From assembly GCA_041394725.1 (NCBI GenBank), contig JAWKHR010000009.1:97323-161322 (forward strand): 64,000 nucleotides of DNA, given 5' to 3'. The translations under genes and the position numbers were made by a program. The notes beneath the pieces are model-generated. The model searched no databases, was not told where the DNA came from, and worked only from the letters and a program-made list of their open reading frames with translations. Of the stretch, positions 47,647 through 55,941 are shown one piece after another (the first letter of the stretch is position 1; every line of letters starts with the position of its first letter). The DNA is from JAWKHR01 sp041394725. Lineage in GTDB: Bacteria > Acidobacteriota > Vicinamibacteria > Vicinamibacterales > SCN-69-37.

Positions 47647-50064
47647 ATGTCCCCCTGGCTGCCCCTCGACCTCACCCTGGCACTCCGCCGCGCCCGGCGC
47701 CGGCCCGGTCCCTTCCTCGTCGCGGCCGTCACCGTCGCGGTCGTGGCCGGCGCCGGGTCCGCCGTGTTCGCCGTCGCCAACGCCGCCCTGCTCCGGCCCC
47801 TGCCCTTCCACGAGGCCGATCGCCTGGCGCGGATCTACCTCCTGCCCCCGGGCGTGACCGACCGCGTGTTCGGCGCCAACCCGCTGCACCCCCTCGATTT
47901 CGTCCGCCTGCGCCAGCGGCTGACCGTCGCCGACGGCCCCGAGGGCCTCTGGGGCCGCGAACGCGCGATCGGCGGCGACGACGGCCCCGAGAGCGTGGCG
48001 ACGGCCGGCGTGAGCGCCGGCCTCTTCCGCCTGCTCGGCGTCGCCCCGGCGCTCGGCCGCACCTTCACCGATGCCGAGGACCGCGCCGGCGCGCCGGTCG
48101 TCGTCCTCAGCGACGGCCTCTGGCGGCGACGGTTCGGCGCCGACCCCGGCGTCATCGGCCGGACGCTCGACATCGATCGCGTCCGCTACGAGGTCGTCGG
48201 CGTCATGCCGCCGCGCTTCGAGCCGGCGTACCTGCGGTCGGAACTGTGGACGCCGCTCGGCATCCACGAGGGCAACCTGCCGCTGCCCGGCGCCACCTAC
48301 ATCCAGAACGTGGTGCGCCTGCACGAGGGGGTGAGCCTCGCGCGCCTCGATGCGGAAGTGCGCCAGGTGCTCGCCGACGTCTCGGACGAATCGCCGATCA
48401 CGCTGCGCGACTGGCAGGTCGGTGTCTGGAGCCTGCGCGAGGCGCAGTTCGGGCCGGGCACCGGACCGCTCCTCCTGTTGCTCGTCGCCGTCGGATCGCT
48501 GGCCCTGATCGCCGCGGTGAACCTCACGCATCTCGCGCTGGCGCGCGCGCTCGGGCGACGGACCGAGACGGCCGTGCGGCTCGCGCTCGGCGCCCGGCGC
48601 TTCCACCTGTGGCGCGAGGACCTGGCCGACGGCCTGCTCACGGCGGCGGCCGGCGCGGCGGTCGGCCTGCCGCTCGCGTTGTGGCTCGTGCCGGTGCTGC
48701 TCGCGCTCGACCCGTCCGGCGTCGTCCGGCCCGCGGACGTGGCGCTGGACTGGCGCGTGGTGGCGGGCGCGCTCGCGTTGCCGCTCGTCGTGACGATGGG
48801 CGCCGCGATCGGTCCGGCGATCCGGCGGGGGTCGCGCCCGGCCTCCGAACTGCGCGACGCGGGACGCGCCACCGACTCGCGCGCGGCGCGACGGACCCGC
48901 GCGATCCTGGTCGGCGTGGAAGCGGCGCTCGCCGTCGTCCTGCTCTCGGCCGCGCTCGCGGTCTTCCGCGGGTTCGAGGCGACGGCGCGGCAGGACCCCG
49001 GCTTCGACGCGCGCGATCTCTACGGCGCGCAGCTGCGCCTCGCCGACGCCGCCTACGCCGAGCCCGCGGCCCGGGTCGCGCTGCTCGACGCCCTGCTGCA
49101 GCACGTGCGCGCGCTGCCCGGCGTGGCGGACGCGGCCACGTCGATGAACCTGCTGGTGCCGGGATCGGCCTACGTCACGCTCGTCTACACCGGCGACCCG
49201 CCCGTGCCCGGCGAACCCGCGCGGACGGTCCAGTTCCGCCGCGTGAGCGACGGCTACTTCCGTACGATGCGCATCCCGCTGCTGGAAGGCCGCGACTTCG
49301 ACGCGCACGATGCGGCGGAGACCGAACCGGTCGCCATCGTGTCGCGACGCTTCGCTGACGCCTGGTTGCCGCCGGGTGGCGCCGTGGACCATCGACTCCG
49401 GCGCGGCCGTCCGTCGAACCCGCCGGTGCGCATCGTCGGCGTCGTGGGCGACGTGAGCGACGTCGGGTTCGGCCAGGCGCCGGAACCCACGATCTACCTG
49501 CCGTACCGGCAGGGCAGCAACACCGCCATTCCGCTGAGCCTGTTCGTGCGCGCGCGCGGCCGCGCCGACGTCATGCCCGTGGTGCGGCAGGCGGTGCTCG
49601 AGGTGGATCCGGCGCAGCCGATGTCGGACGTGGTCCCGCTCGCGCGCTTCCTGGCGGACTCGGTCGGGCCGCAACGATTCCGCAGCCTCCTGCTGGCGGG
49701 CTTCGGGATTGCCGGCCTGCTGCTCGCCGCGGTCGGCATCTACGGGGTCACCGCGCGGAGTGTCGTCGAGCGGACCCGCGAGGCGGGGATCCGGCTCGCG
49801 CTCGGCGGATCGCCAGCCGGCGTCTGGGGCGTCGTGACCGCCGGCACGCTGCGGGCCGTGATTGCCGGGGTGGCCGCCGGCGCCGTCGCGGCGATGGCAT
49901 CGGGACGCGTGCTGGCGCGCATGCTGCCGGAGCTGCGGACGCTGCCGCCGAACGCCTGGTGGCCGCCCGCCGTCACGCTGCTGGGCGTCGGGCTCGCGGC
50001 GGCGGCGATTCCGGCGCTCAGGGCCGCGCGGGTCGATCCGCTGCGCGCGCTCCGCGCCGACTGA
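47647..50064 (+). CDS. ADOP-7: MacB/FtsX-type permease without prefix
   Basis: 805 residues, starting SPWLPLDLTLALRRARRRPG directly before TM1 (VAVVAGAGSAVFAVANAALL). Core YEVVGVMPPRFEPAY, FtsX block (LGRRTETAVRLALGAR), second core (YFRTMRIPLLEGRDF) and final block (RTREAGIRLALGGSP). It is controlled by the divergent LysR rather than by PadR, unlike ADOP-4, -6 and -8. ATG 47647 follows TACCAT by six bases, suggesting a leaderless message. Confidence 0.92.
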   Translation: MSPWLPLDLTLALRRARRRPGPFLVAAVTVAVVAGAGSAVFAVANAALLRPLPFHEADRLARIYLLPPGVTDRVFGANPLHPLDFVRLRQRLTVADGPEGLWGRERAIGGDDGPESVATAGVSAGLFRLLGVAPALGRTFTDAEDRAGAPVVVLSDGLWRRRFGADPGVIGRTLDIDRVRYEVVGVMPPRFEPAYLRSELWTPLGIHEGNLPLPGATYIQNVVRLHEGVSLARLDAEVRQVLADVSDESPITLRDWQVGVWSLREAQFGPGTGPLLLLLVAVGSLALIAAVNLTHLALARALGRRTETAVRLALGARRFHLWREDLADGLLTAAAGAAVGLPLALWLVPVLLALDPSGVVRPADVALDWRVVAGALALPLVVTMGAAIGPAIRRGSRPASELRDAGRATDSRAARRTRAILVGVEAALAVVLLSAALAVFRGFEATARQDPGFDARDLYGAQLRLADAAYAEPAARVALLDALLQHVRALPGVADAATSMNLLVPGSAYVTLVYTGDPPVPGEPARTVQFRRVSDGYFRTMRIPLLEGRDFDAHDAAETEPVAIVSRRFADAWLPPGGAVDHRLRRGRPSNPPVRIVGVVGDVSDVGFGQAPEPTIYLPYRQGSNTAIPLSLFVRARGRADVMPVVRQAVLEVDPAQPMSDVVPLARFLADSVGPQRFRSLLLAGFGIAGLLLAAVGIYGVTARSVVERTREAGIRLALGGSPAGVWGVVTAGTLRAVIAGVAAGAVAAMASGRVLARMLPELRTLPPNAWWPPAVTLLGVGLAAAAIPALRAARVDPLRALRAD

Positions 50065-50110
50065 TCGACTGATTGACTGATGGACCGATTGACCGATTGA
50101 CCGATCGGCG
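50065..50110. repeat. Short TGACCGAT-type tandem repeat
   Basis: After the ADOP-7 stop the sequence runs GACTGATTGACTGATGGACC, then GATTGACC twice more. Eight- to nine-base units, degenerate. Nothing else is visible up to the hairpin at 50140. Confidence 0.6.
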
Positions 50111-50139
50111 CCGGCCGGCGGCCGGCGGTGGAAACGAAC

Positions 50140-50180
50140 GACGCCGGGCGCCCCCGCGGTACGGGAGGACACCCGGCGTC
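50140..50180 (-). terminator. Hairpin downstream of the outer-membrane protein gene
   Basis: GACGCCGGG (50140-50148) pairs perfectly with CCCGGCGTC (50172-50180) across a 23-base loop. No T-run follows on the minus strand, so it is only a possible terminator or mRNA-stabilising stem for the gene ending at 50198. Confidence 0.4.
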
Positions 50181-50197
50181 CAGTGGCCCGGCGCGGG

Positions 50198-50785
50198 CTA
50201 GTTGAAGCGCACGCCGAAGAGAATCGCGAAGGCCTGGCTCTTCACCTCGGCGAAATCGGTGAACTGCTTGTTGATGCGCCGGAAGCCCTTCGTGTACCGG
50301 CCCTCGACGATGAACCGCGAGAGCTCGACGCCGGCGCCCACCTGCAGGCTGAAGTCGACGCCCTCGAACGCGTCGGTCACCGAGAAGCCCTGGATCTCGT
50401 CGCCCACCTTGATGTCCACCGCGGGTCCGACGAGTCCGTAGACGCTGACGCCGTTGCGCGAGTGCGACCCGGCGTTGATCCGCAGCAGCACGGGCACCTG
50501 GATGTAGTCCACCCGGATCTCGGTCGCGAGATCGTCGTAGTAGGTCTTCTTCCGGATGTAGTTGACCTCACCCATCACGCCGATCGTGCCGGGGCGGTTG
50601 CCGCCGAAGAAGATGCCGGCCTGCAGGCCGGTGCGATTGCTGAAGTCGAGCGCGTCGCTGCTGAACGACGCGAACACGGGGCCGCCCTTGACGCCGACGC
50701 CGACACCCTGCGCGGCGGCCGAGCCGGCGAAGACCGTGGAGGCGAAGACCGCGAGCGCGGCCACACGAAACGCGAAACGAGACAT
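50198..50785 (-). CDS. Outer-membrane beta-barrel protein (PorT-like)
   Basis: 195 residues. Signal peptide (RVAALAVFASTVFAGSAAAQ). Eight-strand-type barrel pattern: GVKGGPVFASF, GLQAGIFFGG, VMGEVNYIRKKTYYDD, YIQVPVLLRINAG, VYGLVGPAVDIKV, FEGVDFSLQVGAGVEL, FIVEGRYTKGFRRIN and the end FAILFGVRFN with terminal-strand aromatics. The YIQVPVLLR motif is a hallmark of the PorT/OMP_b-brl_2 group. Function unknown. ATG 50785 follows AGGAGTGATT. Confidence 0.87.
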   Translation of the reverse strand: MSRFAFRVAALAVFASTVFAGSAAAQGVGVGVKGGPVFASFSSDALDFSNRTGLQAGIFFGGNRPGTIGVMGEVNYIRKKTYYDDLATEIRVDYIQVPVLLRINAGSHSRNGVSVYGLVGPAVDIKVGDEIQGFSVTDAFEGVDFSLQVGAGVELSRFIVEGRYTKGFRRINKQFTDFAEVKSQAFAILFGVRFN

Positions 50786-50969
50786 GGTAATCACTCCTGA
50801 CGAATGTGATGGCCCGGGCCTGGGGTCGCGGCACCCGGACCATCCCTTCGACTATACATGCCGCTCCCGGCCGGACCGCACGACCTTTCGCATCCTGGCG
50901 CCACTACCCTTTGGTGCAGGGTGTCCGGAACCGTCCGGCGAACCATTCGCGCGCGACGGCCGTCTCAGG

Positions 50970-50993
50970 TAGTATTCGCCTTACCTGGTAAGG
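50970..50993 (+). promoter_or_regulatory. PadR promoter with palindromic operator (ADOP-8 locus)
   Basis: TAGTAT (50970-50975) is a good -10 box. It is followed at 50979-50993 by CCTTAC-CTG-GTAAGG, perfect six-base arms around a three-base centre, covering the expected transcription start. The position suits autorepression by the PadR encoded at 51027. Confidence 0.68.
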
Positions 50994-51026
50994 GGAGTCA
51001 CCCCGGGGAAAGGACCGACGCACCCG

Positions 51027-51356
51027 ATGCCCGACACGCCGATGGACCTGCTGCAGGGCACGCTCGACGTGCTGATCCTCCGGGCGCTGGCCGATGGGCC
51101 ACGCCACGGCTACGCCGTCTCGCGCTGGGTGCGGGACCGGACCGACGGCACGCTGCAGATCGAGGACGCGCCGCTCTACAAGGCGCTGCGCCGGCTCGAG
51201 TCGGCCGGCTGCGTGACGGCGCACTGGGGCGCGTCGGAGAACAACCGCCGCGCGCGCTACTACACGCTGACGGCGGCGGGCCGGCGCAGGCTCCGCGCGG
51301 GTGAGTCCGCCTGGCGCCGCTACGCCGGGGCCATGGCCCAGGTGCTCGAGCCATGA
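51027..51356 (+). CDS. PadR-family transcriptional regulator
   Basis: 109 residues. PadR core: MDLLQGTLDVLILRALADGPRH, APLYKALRRLESAGCV, NRRARYYTLTAAGRRRL, and a C-terminal helix. The stop overlaps the ATG of ADOP-8 (ATGA), so the pair is coupled. A palindrome at 50979-50993 is its probable operator. Ligand unknown. Confidence 0.94.
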   Translation: MPDTPMDLLQGTLDVLILRALADGPRHGYAVSRWVRDRTDGTLQIEDAPLYKALRRLESAGCVTAHWGASENNRRARYYTLTAAGRRRLRAGESAWRRYAGAMAQVLEP

Positions 51357-54139
51357 CGCCCCGGCCCGATCCGCCAGGCACTCCCGCGCCGGATCCCCGC
51401 GCGACGCGCGGGGAGACCGCCGCCGACGTCGCCGCCGACGATGCCGCCGCGACGCGCGCGAACACGGCCGACGTCGCCGCCGACGATGCCGCAGCGATCG
51501 CGGCCGACGTGGACGCGGAACTGCGATTCCACCTCGAGTCGCGCGCCGAGGCGCTCGAGGCCGAGGGCCTCTCGCCCGACGCGGCGCGCGCCCGCGCGCT
51601 CGGCGAGTTCGGCGACCTCGACGATGCGCGTCGCGAGATGCGGCGCGCGACCCACCTGACGCACGACATCCGACGCCGGAGGGACTACATGGGCGACCTG
51701 CGCCACGACGTCATCCACGCACTGCGACGCCTGCGCGCCACGCCGGTCTTCACGCTGACCGCGCTCGTCACGCTCGCGCTCGGCATCGGCGCCAACGCCG
51801 CGATCTTCTCCGTCGTCAACGGCGTGCTGCTCCGGCCGCTGCCGTACCCGTCGCCGGACGACCTCTACGCCGTCTACACGGCGAACCGCACGAGTGGCAA
51901 CCTCGAGGGTGCCGTGTCGCCCGTGGACGCGGACGACTGGCGCGCGAACCGCCGGGTGATCGAGGACATCGGCGGCTTCTGGTACGCGGAGGGCAGCTCG
52001 GGCGTGAACCTGAGCGGCCGCGGCACGCCGCGGCGGCTGTCGAGCGTCTTCTTCACGCCGGGCTTCCTGCGCGCGCTGGCGGTCCGGCCGGAGGCGGGCC
52101 GGCTGCCGCGCGAGAACGAGATGGTCCGCGGCGGGCCGGACGACGTCGTCATGCTCACGCACGGGTTCTGGATGCGCGAGTTCGGCGGCGACCCGTCGGT
52201 GGTCGGCTCGACGATTACGCTCGAGGATCAGCCGTTCGCCGTCATCGGCGTCCTCCCGCCCGAGCTGAACGTGCCGGTGGCGACGGCCGACGTGTTCATT
52301 CCGTACTCCACCATTCCCGACACCTCGATTCCGCGCCTGCGCCAGGTGCGCGTGCTGTTCGTCGTCGCCCGCGCGAAACCGGGCGTGACCATCGATGAGG
52401 TACGGGCGGAGATGAACGCGGTCACCGGCCGGCTGGCGGCCGAGTACCAGGAGAACGCGAACTGGGACGGCGCCACGGTGCGGCCGCTCGCCGACGTGAT
52501 CGTCGGCACGGCGCGCCGCAGCCTGTGGGTGCTGTTCGCCGCGGTCGGCCTCGTCCTGCTGATGGCGTGCGTCAACGTCGCCGCGCTCCAGCTCGCGCGC
52601 GCGCTGGGCCGGTCGCGCGAGATGGCGGTGCGCCTGGCGCTCGGCGCCCGTCGCGGTCGGCTCGTGCGGCAGCTGCTGACCGAGAGCCTGGTGCTGTCGC
52701 TGGCCGGCGGCGTGCTGGGCCTGGCCGTGGCGTCGTGGGGCCTGACCGCGCTCATCGGCCTGAGCGCCGGCCAGCTGCCGCGATCGGAGGAGATTGCGCT
52801 CGACGGCGCGGTCGTCGGGTTCACGGCCGTGCTGGCCGTGGCGACCGGCCTGCTCTTCGGCCTCCTGCCGGCCTGGCGCGCGTCGGACACGGGCGGCGCG
52901 CAGGTCCTGCGCGAGGGCGGCCGCGGCATCGCAGGCGCGGGGCATCGGCGCTGGCGGCGGGCGCTCATCGTGACCGAAGTGGCCGTGTCCATGATTCTCG
53001 TCGTCGGCGCCGGGCTGATGACGCGCAGCTTCCTGGCGCTGACGCACGTGGACCTCGGGTTCCGCGCGGACCACCTGCTGGCCGTGCAGTTCACGATGGA
53101 CCCGGACCGGTTCGGCCCGCGCGATCCGAACGCGCCCGCCGGTGCCGGCTCGGCGTACGCGCTCGCCTACCAGGACATCATCGATCGCGTGCGGACGCTG
53201 CCCGGCGTGGTCGACGCCGCCGCGGTGAAGGACCCGCCGTTCCGGGGCAACGGCGAACGCAACGGCTTCCTGCTGCCCGGCCAGACGCTCGGCCCGACCG
53301 ACGACCAGCCGACGGCCACCGCCATTCACGTGAGCGAGGGCTACTTCCGCACAATCGGCGCGCGGATGATCGACGGACGCGAGTTCACCTCGCGCGACCG
53401 CGGCGACGCGCCGTTCGTGGTGGTCGTCAACGAGGCCTTCCAGCGCCAGTTCTTTCCCGGCGCGCGCGCGACGGGACAGGTCCTGCGCATGGGGCGCGGC
53501 GTGCCGGTTGAGATCGTCGGCGTGGTCAACGACATCCGGCAGGTGGCGGTCGCCGAACCGGCGCGGCCGACGATCTACCTGCACAACCTGCAGAACTCGC
53601 GGGTGAAGACGACGATCGTCGCGCGGACAGCCGGCGATCCGCTGGCGCTGACCGACGCGGTGCAGCGCGCGGTCTGGTCGGTGGATCCGCAGCAGCCGAT
53701 CACGTCGGTCTTCACGTTCGACGACGCGGTGAGCCGGGCGCTGTCGCAGCCGCGCCTGCTCACGGTCCTGCTCGGCGCGTTCGGGATCGTCGGCCTGCTG
53801 CTCGGGGCGGTCGGCGTCTACGGCCTGCTGGCGGCGACGGTCAGCGAGCAGCGGCACGAGTTCGGGGTGCGGCTCGCGCTGGGCGCGCGGCCCGGCCAGG
53901 TGCTGGGCGCCGTGGTGCGGCGCGGTCTCGGGGTGACGCTGACGGGCGTGGCGATTGGGCTGGCGGGGGCGTTGGGGCTCTCGCGGTTCCTGGGCGCCGT
54001 GCTCTACGACGTGGCGCCGGCCGACCCGGCGACGTTCGCCGCGACGGCCGGCGTGCTGCTGGGTGTCGCGGCACTGGCCAGCTGGCTCCCCGCGCGCCGC
54101 GCCGCGGGCCTGGACCCGGCGGAGACGCTTCGGGAATAG
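51353..54139 (+). CDS. ADOP-8: MacB/FtsX-type permease with prefix domain 1
   Basis: 928 residues, the longest of the eight. A disordered N-terminus (RPDPPGTPAPDPRATRG) contains a 15-residue duplication (ADVAADDAAATRA / ADVAADDAAAIAA). Prefix domain 1 then follows (DVDAELRFHLESRAEALEAE), TM1 (LTLALGIGANAAIFSVVNG), two periplasmic cores and two FtsX blocks (REMAVRLALGARRGRL; HEFGVRLALGARPGQV). Coupled to PadR 51027. The stop TAG lies within the outer arm of hairpin element B. Substrate unknown. Confidence 0.93.
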   Translation: MTPRPDPPGTPAPDPRATRGETAADVAADDAAATRANTADVAADDAAAIAADVDAELRFHLESRAEALEAEGLSPDAARARALGEFGDLDDARREMRRATHLTHDIRRRRDYMGDLRHDVIHALRRLRATPVFTLTALVTLALGIGANAAIFSVVNGVLLRPLPYPSPDDLYAVYTANRTSGNLEGAVSPVDADDWRANRRVIEDIGGFWYAEGSSGVNLSGRGTPRRLSSVFFTPGFLRALAVRPEAGRLPRENEMVRGGPDDVVMLTHGFWMREFGGDPSVVGSTITLEDQPFAVIGVLPPELNVPVATADVFIPYSTIPDTSIPRLRQVRVLFVVARAKPGVTIDEVRAEMNAVTGRLAAEYQENANWDGATVRPLADVIVGTARRSLWVLFAAVGLVLLMACVNVAALQLARALGRSREMAVRLALGARRGRLVRQLLTESLVLSLAGGVLGLAVASWGLTALIGLSAGQLPRSEEIALDGAVVGFTAVLAVATGLLFGLLPAWRASDTGGAQVLREGGRGIAGAGHRRWRRALIVTEVAVSMILVVGAGLMTRSFLALTHVDLGFRADHLLAVQFTMDPDRFGPRDPNAPAGAGSAYALAYQDIIDRVRTLPGVVDAAAVKDPPFRGNGERNGFLLPGQTLGPTDDQPTATAIHVSEGYFRTIGARMIDGREFTSRDRGDAPFVVVVNEAFQRQFFPGARATGQVLRMGRGVPVEIVGVVNDIRQVAVAEPARPTIYLHNLQNSRVKTTIVARTAGDPLALTDAVQRAVWSVDPQQPITSVFTFDDAVSRALSQPRLLTVLLGAFGIVGLLLGAVGVYGLLAATVSEQRHEFGVRLALGARPGQVLGAVVRRGLGVTLTGVAIGLAGALGLSRFLGAVLYDVAPADPATFAATAGVLLGVAALASWLPARRAAGLDPAETLRE

Positions 54140-54283
54140 GGGTCAGGTCTTGGATCGCAGCCTCGACCGCGCGACGATCACGAAGTTGTAATCCGAGCCG
54201 TCTGGGAAGCGCGCTAGCCTCGGATTACAACTTCGTGATCGTCGCGCGGTCGAGGCTGCGATCCAAGACCTGACCCCTATTCC
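54133..54283. repeat. Long hairpin element B (inverted repeat)
   Basis: Two perfect 65-base arms (54133-54197, 54219-54283) begin GGAATAGGGGTCAGGTCTTG and enclose a 21-base loop. The 25 bases from GGGGTC inward equal those of element A at 32467. The inner arms are homologous to A but differ at six of the next 19 positions, each time with the matching change in the opposite arm. The outer GGAATAGG on each side supplies the stop codons of ADOP-8 and of the MFS gene. No transposase is present. Confidence 0.94.
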
Positions 54284-55941
54284 GACATCACCGGCGCCGC
54301 GGCGCGCCCCTCGGGCTTCTTCATCAGGAAGACGAGCGGAATCGCGACGATGAAGATGATCCCGAGCCAGCGGAAGACGTCGATGAACGCGAGCATCGAC
54401 GCCTGCCGCTGCACCAGGCCGTTGAGCGCGGCCAGCGTCGCCGCGTCGCCCGCGCCCCGCGACGCCAGCACCCGGCCGATCGCGCCGGCCGTCGCCCGCG
54501 TCGCCGGGTCGTACGGCGTGACGTAGGTCGAGAGCTGCTGCACGTGCGCCACCCGCACGCGCGTCAGCATCGTCGTCACCGCCGCGATGCCGATGCTGCT
54601 CCCGATGTTCCGGACGAGGTTGAAGAGGCTCGACGCGTTGCCGATCTCCTCGCGCGCCAGATCCGCCATCGCGACCGTCGTCAGCGGCACGAACAGCAGG
54701 CCGAGCGCGGCGCCCTGCAGCACCTGCGGCCAGAAGAAGTCCCAGTAGCCGGCGTTCAGGTTCAGCTCGGCCAGCCAGATCAGCGTCCAGCCCCCCAGCG
54801 CGAGCCCGAGCGCCACCAGCTTGCGCGCGTCCACCCGCGAGGTCAGCAGCCCGACGATCGGCATCGCCACGAACGACCCCATGCCGCGCGGCGCCAGCGC
54901 GATGCCGGCCTGCAGCGACGGGTAGCCGTAGAGCGTCTGCAGCATCACCGGCAGCAGGACCAGGCTGCCGAACAGCACGAAACCGAGCACCGTCATCAGC
55001 ACGACGCCGACGGTGAAGGTCCGGTGCCGGAAGACGTGCAGATCGAGGATCGGGTCCTTGTGGTGCAGCTCGCGCAGCGTGAACCACGTCATGCCGACGA
55101 TCGCCAGCACCAGCAGCAGCACGATCAGCCGCGAGTCGAACCAGTCCTCCTGCTGCCCCTTGTCGAGCATGATCTGCAGGCTGCCGGCGCCGATCGCGAG
55201 CAGCGACAGCCCCCAGTAGTCCACGCCGCGGGTGGCCCGCCGCAGGTACGACGGGTCGAACACCCACGCGCGCGTGAGCATCACCGACAGCACGCCGATC
55301 GGGATGTTGATGTAGAACACCCAGCGCCAGGAGTAGTTGTCGGTGAGCCATCCACCCAGCACCGGCCCGAGAATCGGCGCGACCACGATGCCGAGGCCCC
55401 AGAAGCCCATGGCCTTGCCGCGCTCGTGCGGCGGGAACGCCTCGAGCAGGATGGCCTGCGAGAGGGGCTGCATCACGCCGCCCGTCGCGCCCTGCACGAT
55501 GCGGAAGAGCACGAGGATCGGCAGCGACGGCGCCGCGCCACAGAGCATCGACGACAGCGTGAACGCGGTGATCGACCCGATGAGCAGCCGCTTGCGGCCG
55601 AAGAACGACGCCAGCCAGCCCGTCATCGGCAGGATGATGGCGTTGGCCGCGATGTAGGCGGTGAGGACCCACGTGGATTCCTCGACGGTCGCCGACAGGC
55701 TGCCCGCGATGTGCGGCAGCGACACGTTGACCACGGTCGTGTCGAGCACGACCATGAACGTGCCGAACATCACCGCGACCGCGGTCAGCCACGGGTTGAC
55801 GCCCGGGTGATCGGCCGCCGGCGCACCCGGCGCGCCTGGCGGCCCCGGCGGCACCATCGGCCCGGCCGGCGCGCCTGGCGCGATCGGTCCCGTCGTCACG
55901 CCCGGTCCCGGGCCGGCCGTCCCGGCGGTGGCGTCGCTCAT
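54277..55941 (-). CDS. DHA2-family multidrug exporter (EmrB/QacA-type MFS)
   Basis: 554 residues with about 14 helices after a Pro/Gly/Ala-rich N-terminal stretch (PGPPGAPGAP) of ~45 residues. Motif LDTTVVNVSLPHIAGSL in TM1, GRKRLLIGS loop motif A, ILVLFRIVQGATGG, and motif C-like LGPVLGGWLTDN. Known for the family: proton-driven export, here with the EmrA-like adaptor and TolC-type channel encoded just upstream. ATG 55941 overlaps the adaptor stop (ATGA). The last codons read into hairpin element B. Confidence 0.94.
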   Translation of the reverse strand: MSDATAGTAGPGPGVTTGPIAPGAPAGPMVPPGPPGAPGAPAADHPGVNPWLTAVAVMFGTFMVVLDTTVVNVSLPHIAGSLSATVEESTWVLTAYIAANAIILPMTGWLASFFGRKRLLIGSITAFTLSSMLCGAAPSLPILVLFRIVQGATGGVMQPLSQAILLEAFPPHERGKAMGFWGLGIVVAPILGPVLGGWLTDNYSWRWVFYINIPIGVLSVMLTRAWVFDPSYLRRATRGVDYWGLSLLAIGAGSLQIMLDKGQQEDWFDSRLIVLLLVLAIVGMTWFTLRELHHKDPILDLHVFRHRTFTVGVVLMTVLGFVLFGSLVLLPVMLQTLYGYPSLQAGIALAPRGMGSFVAMPIVGLLTSRVDARKLVALGLALGGWTLIWLAELNLNAGYWDFFWPQVLQGAALGLLFVPLTTVAMADLAREEIGNASSLFNLVRNIGSSIGIAAVTTMLTRVRVAHVQQLSTYVTPYDPATRATAGAIGRVLASRGAGDAATLAALNGLVQRQASMLAFIDVFRWLGIIFIVAIPLVFLMKKPEGRAAAPVMSE

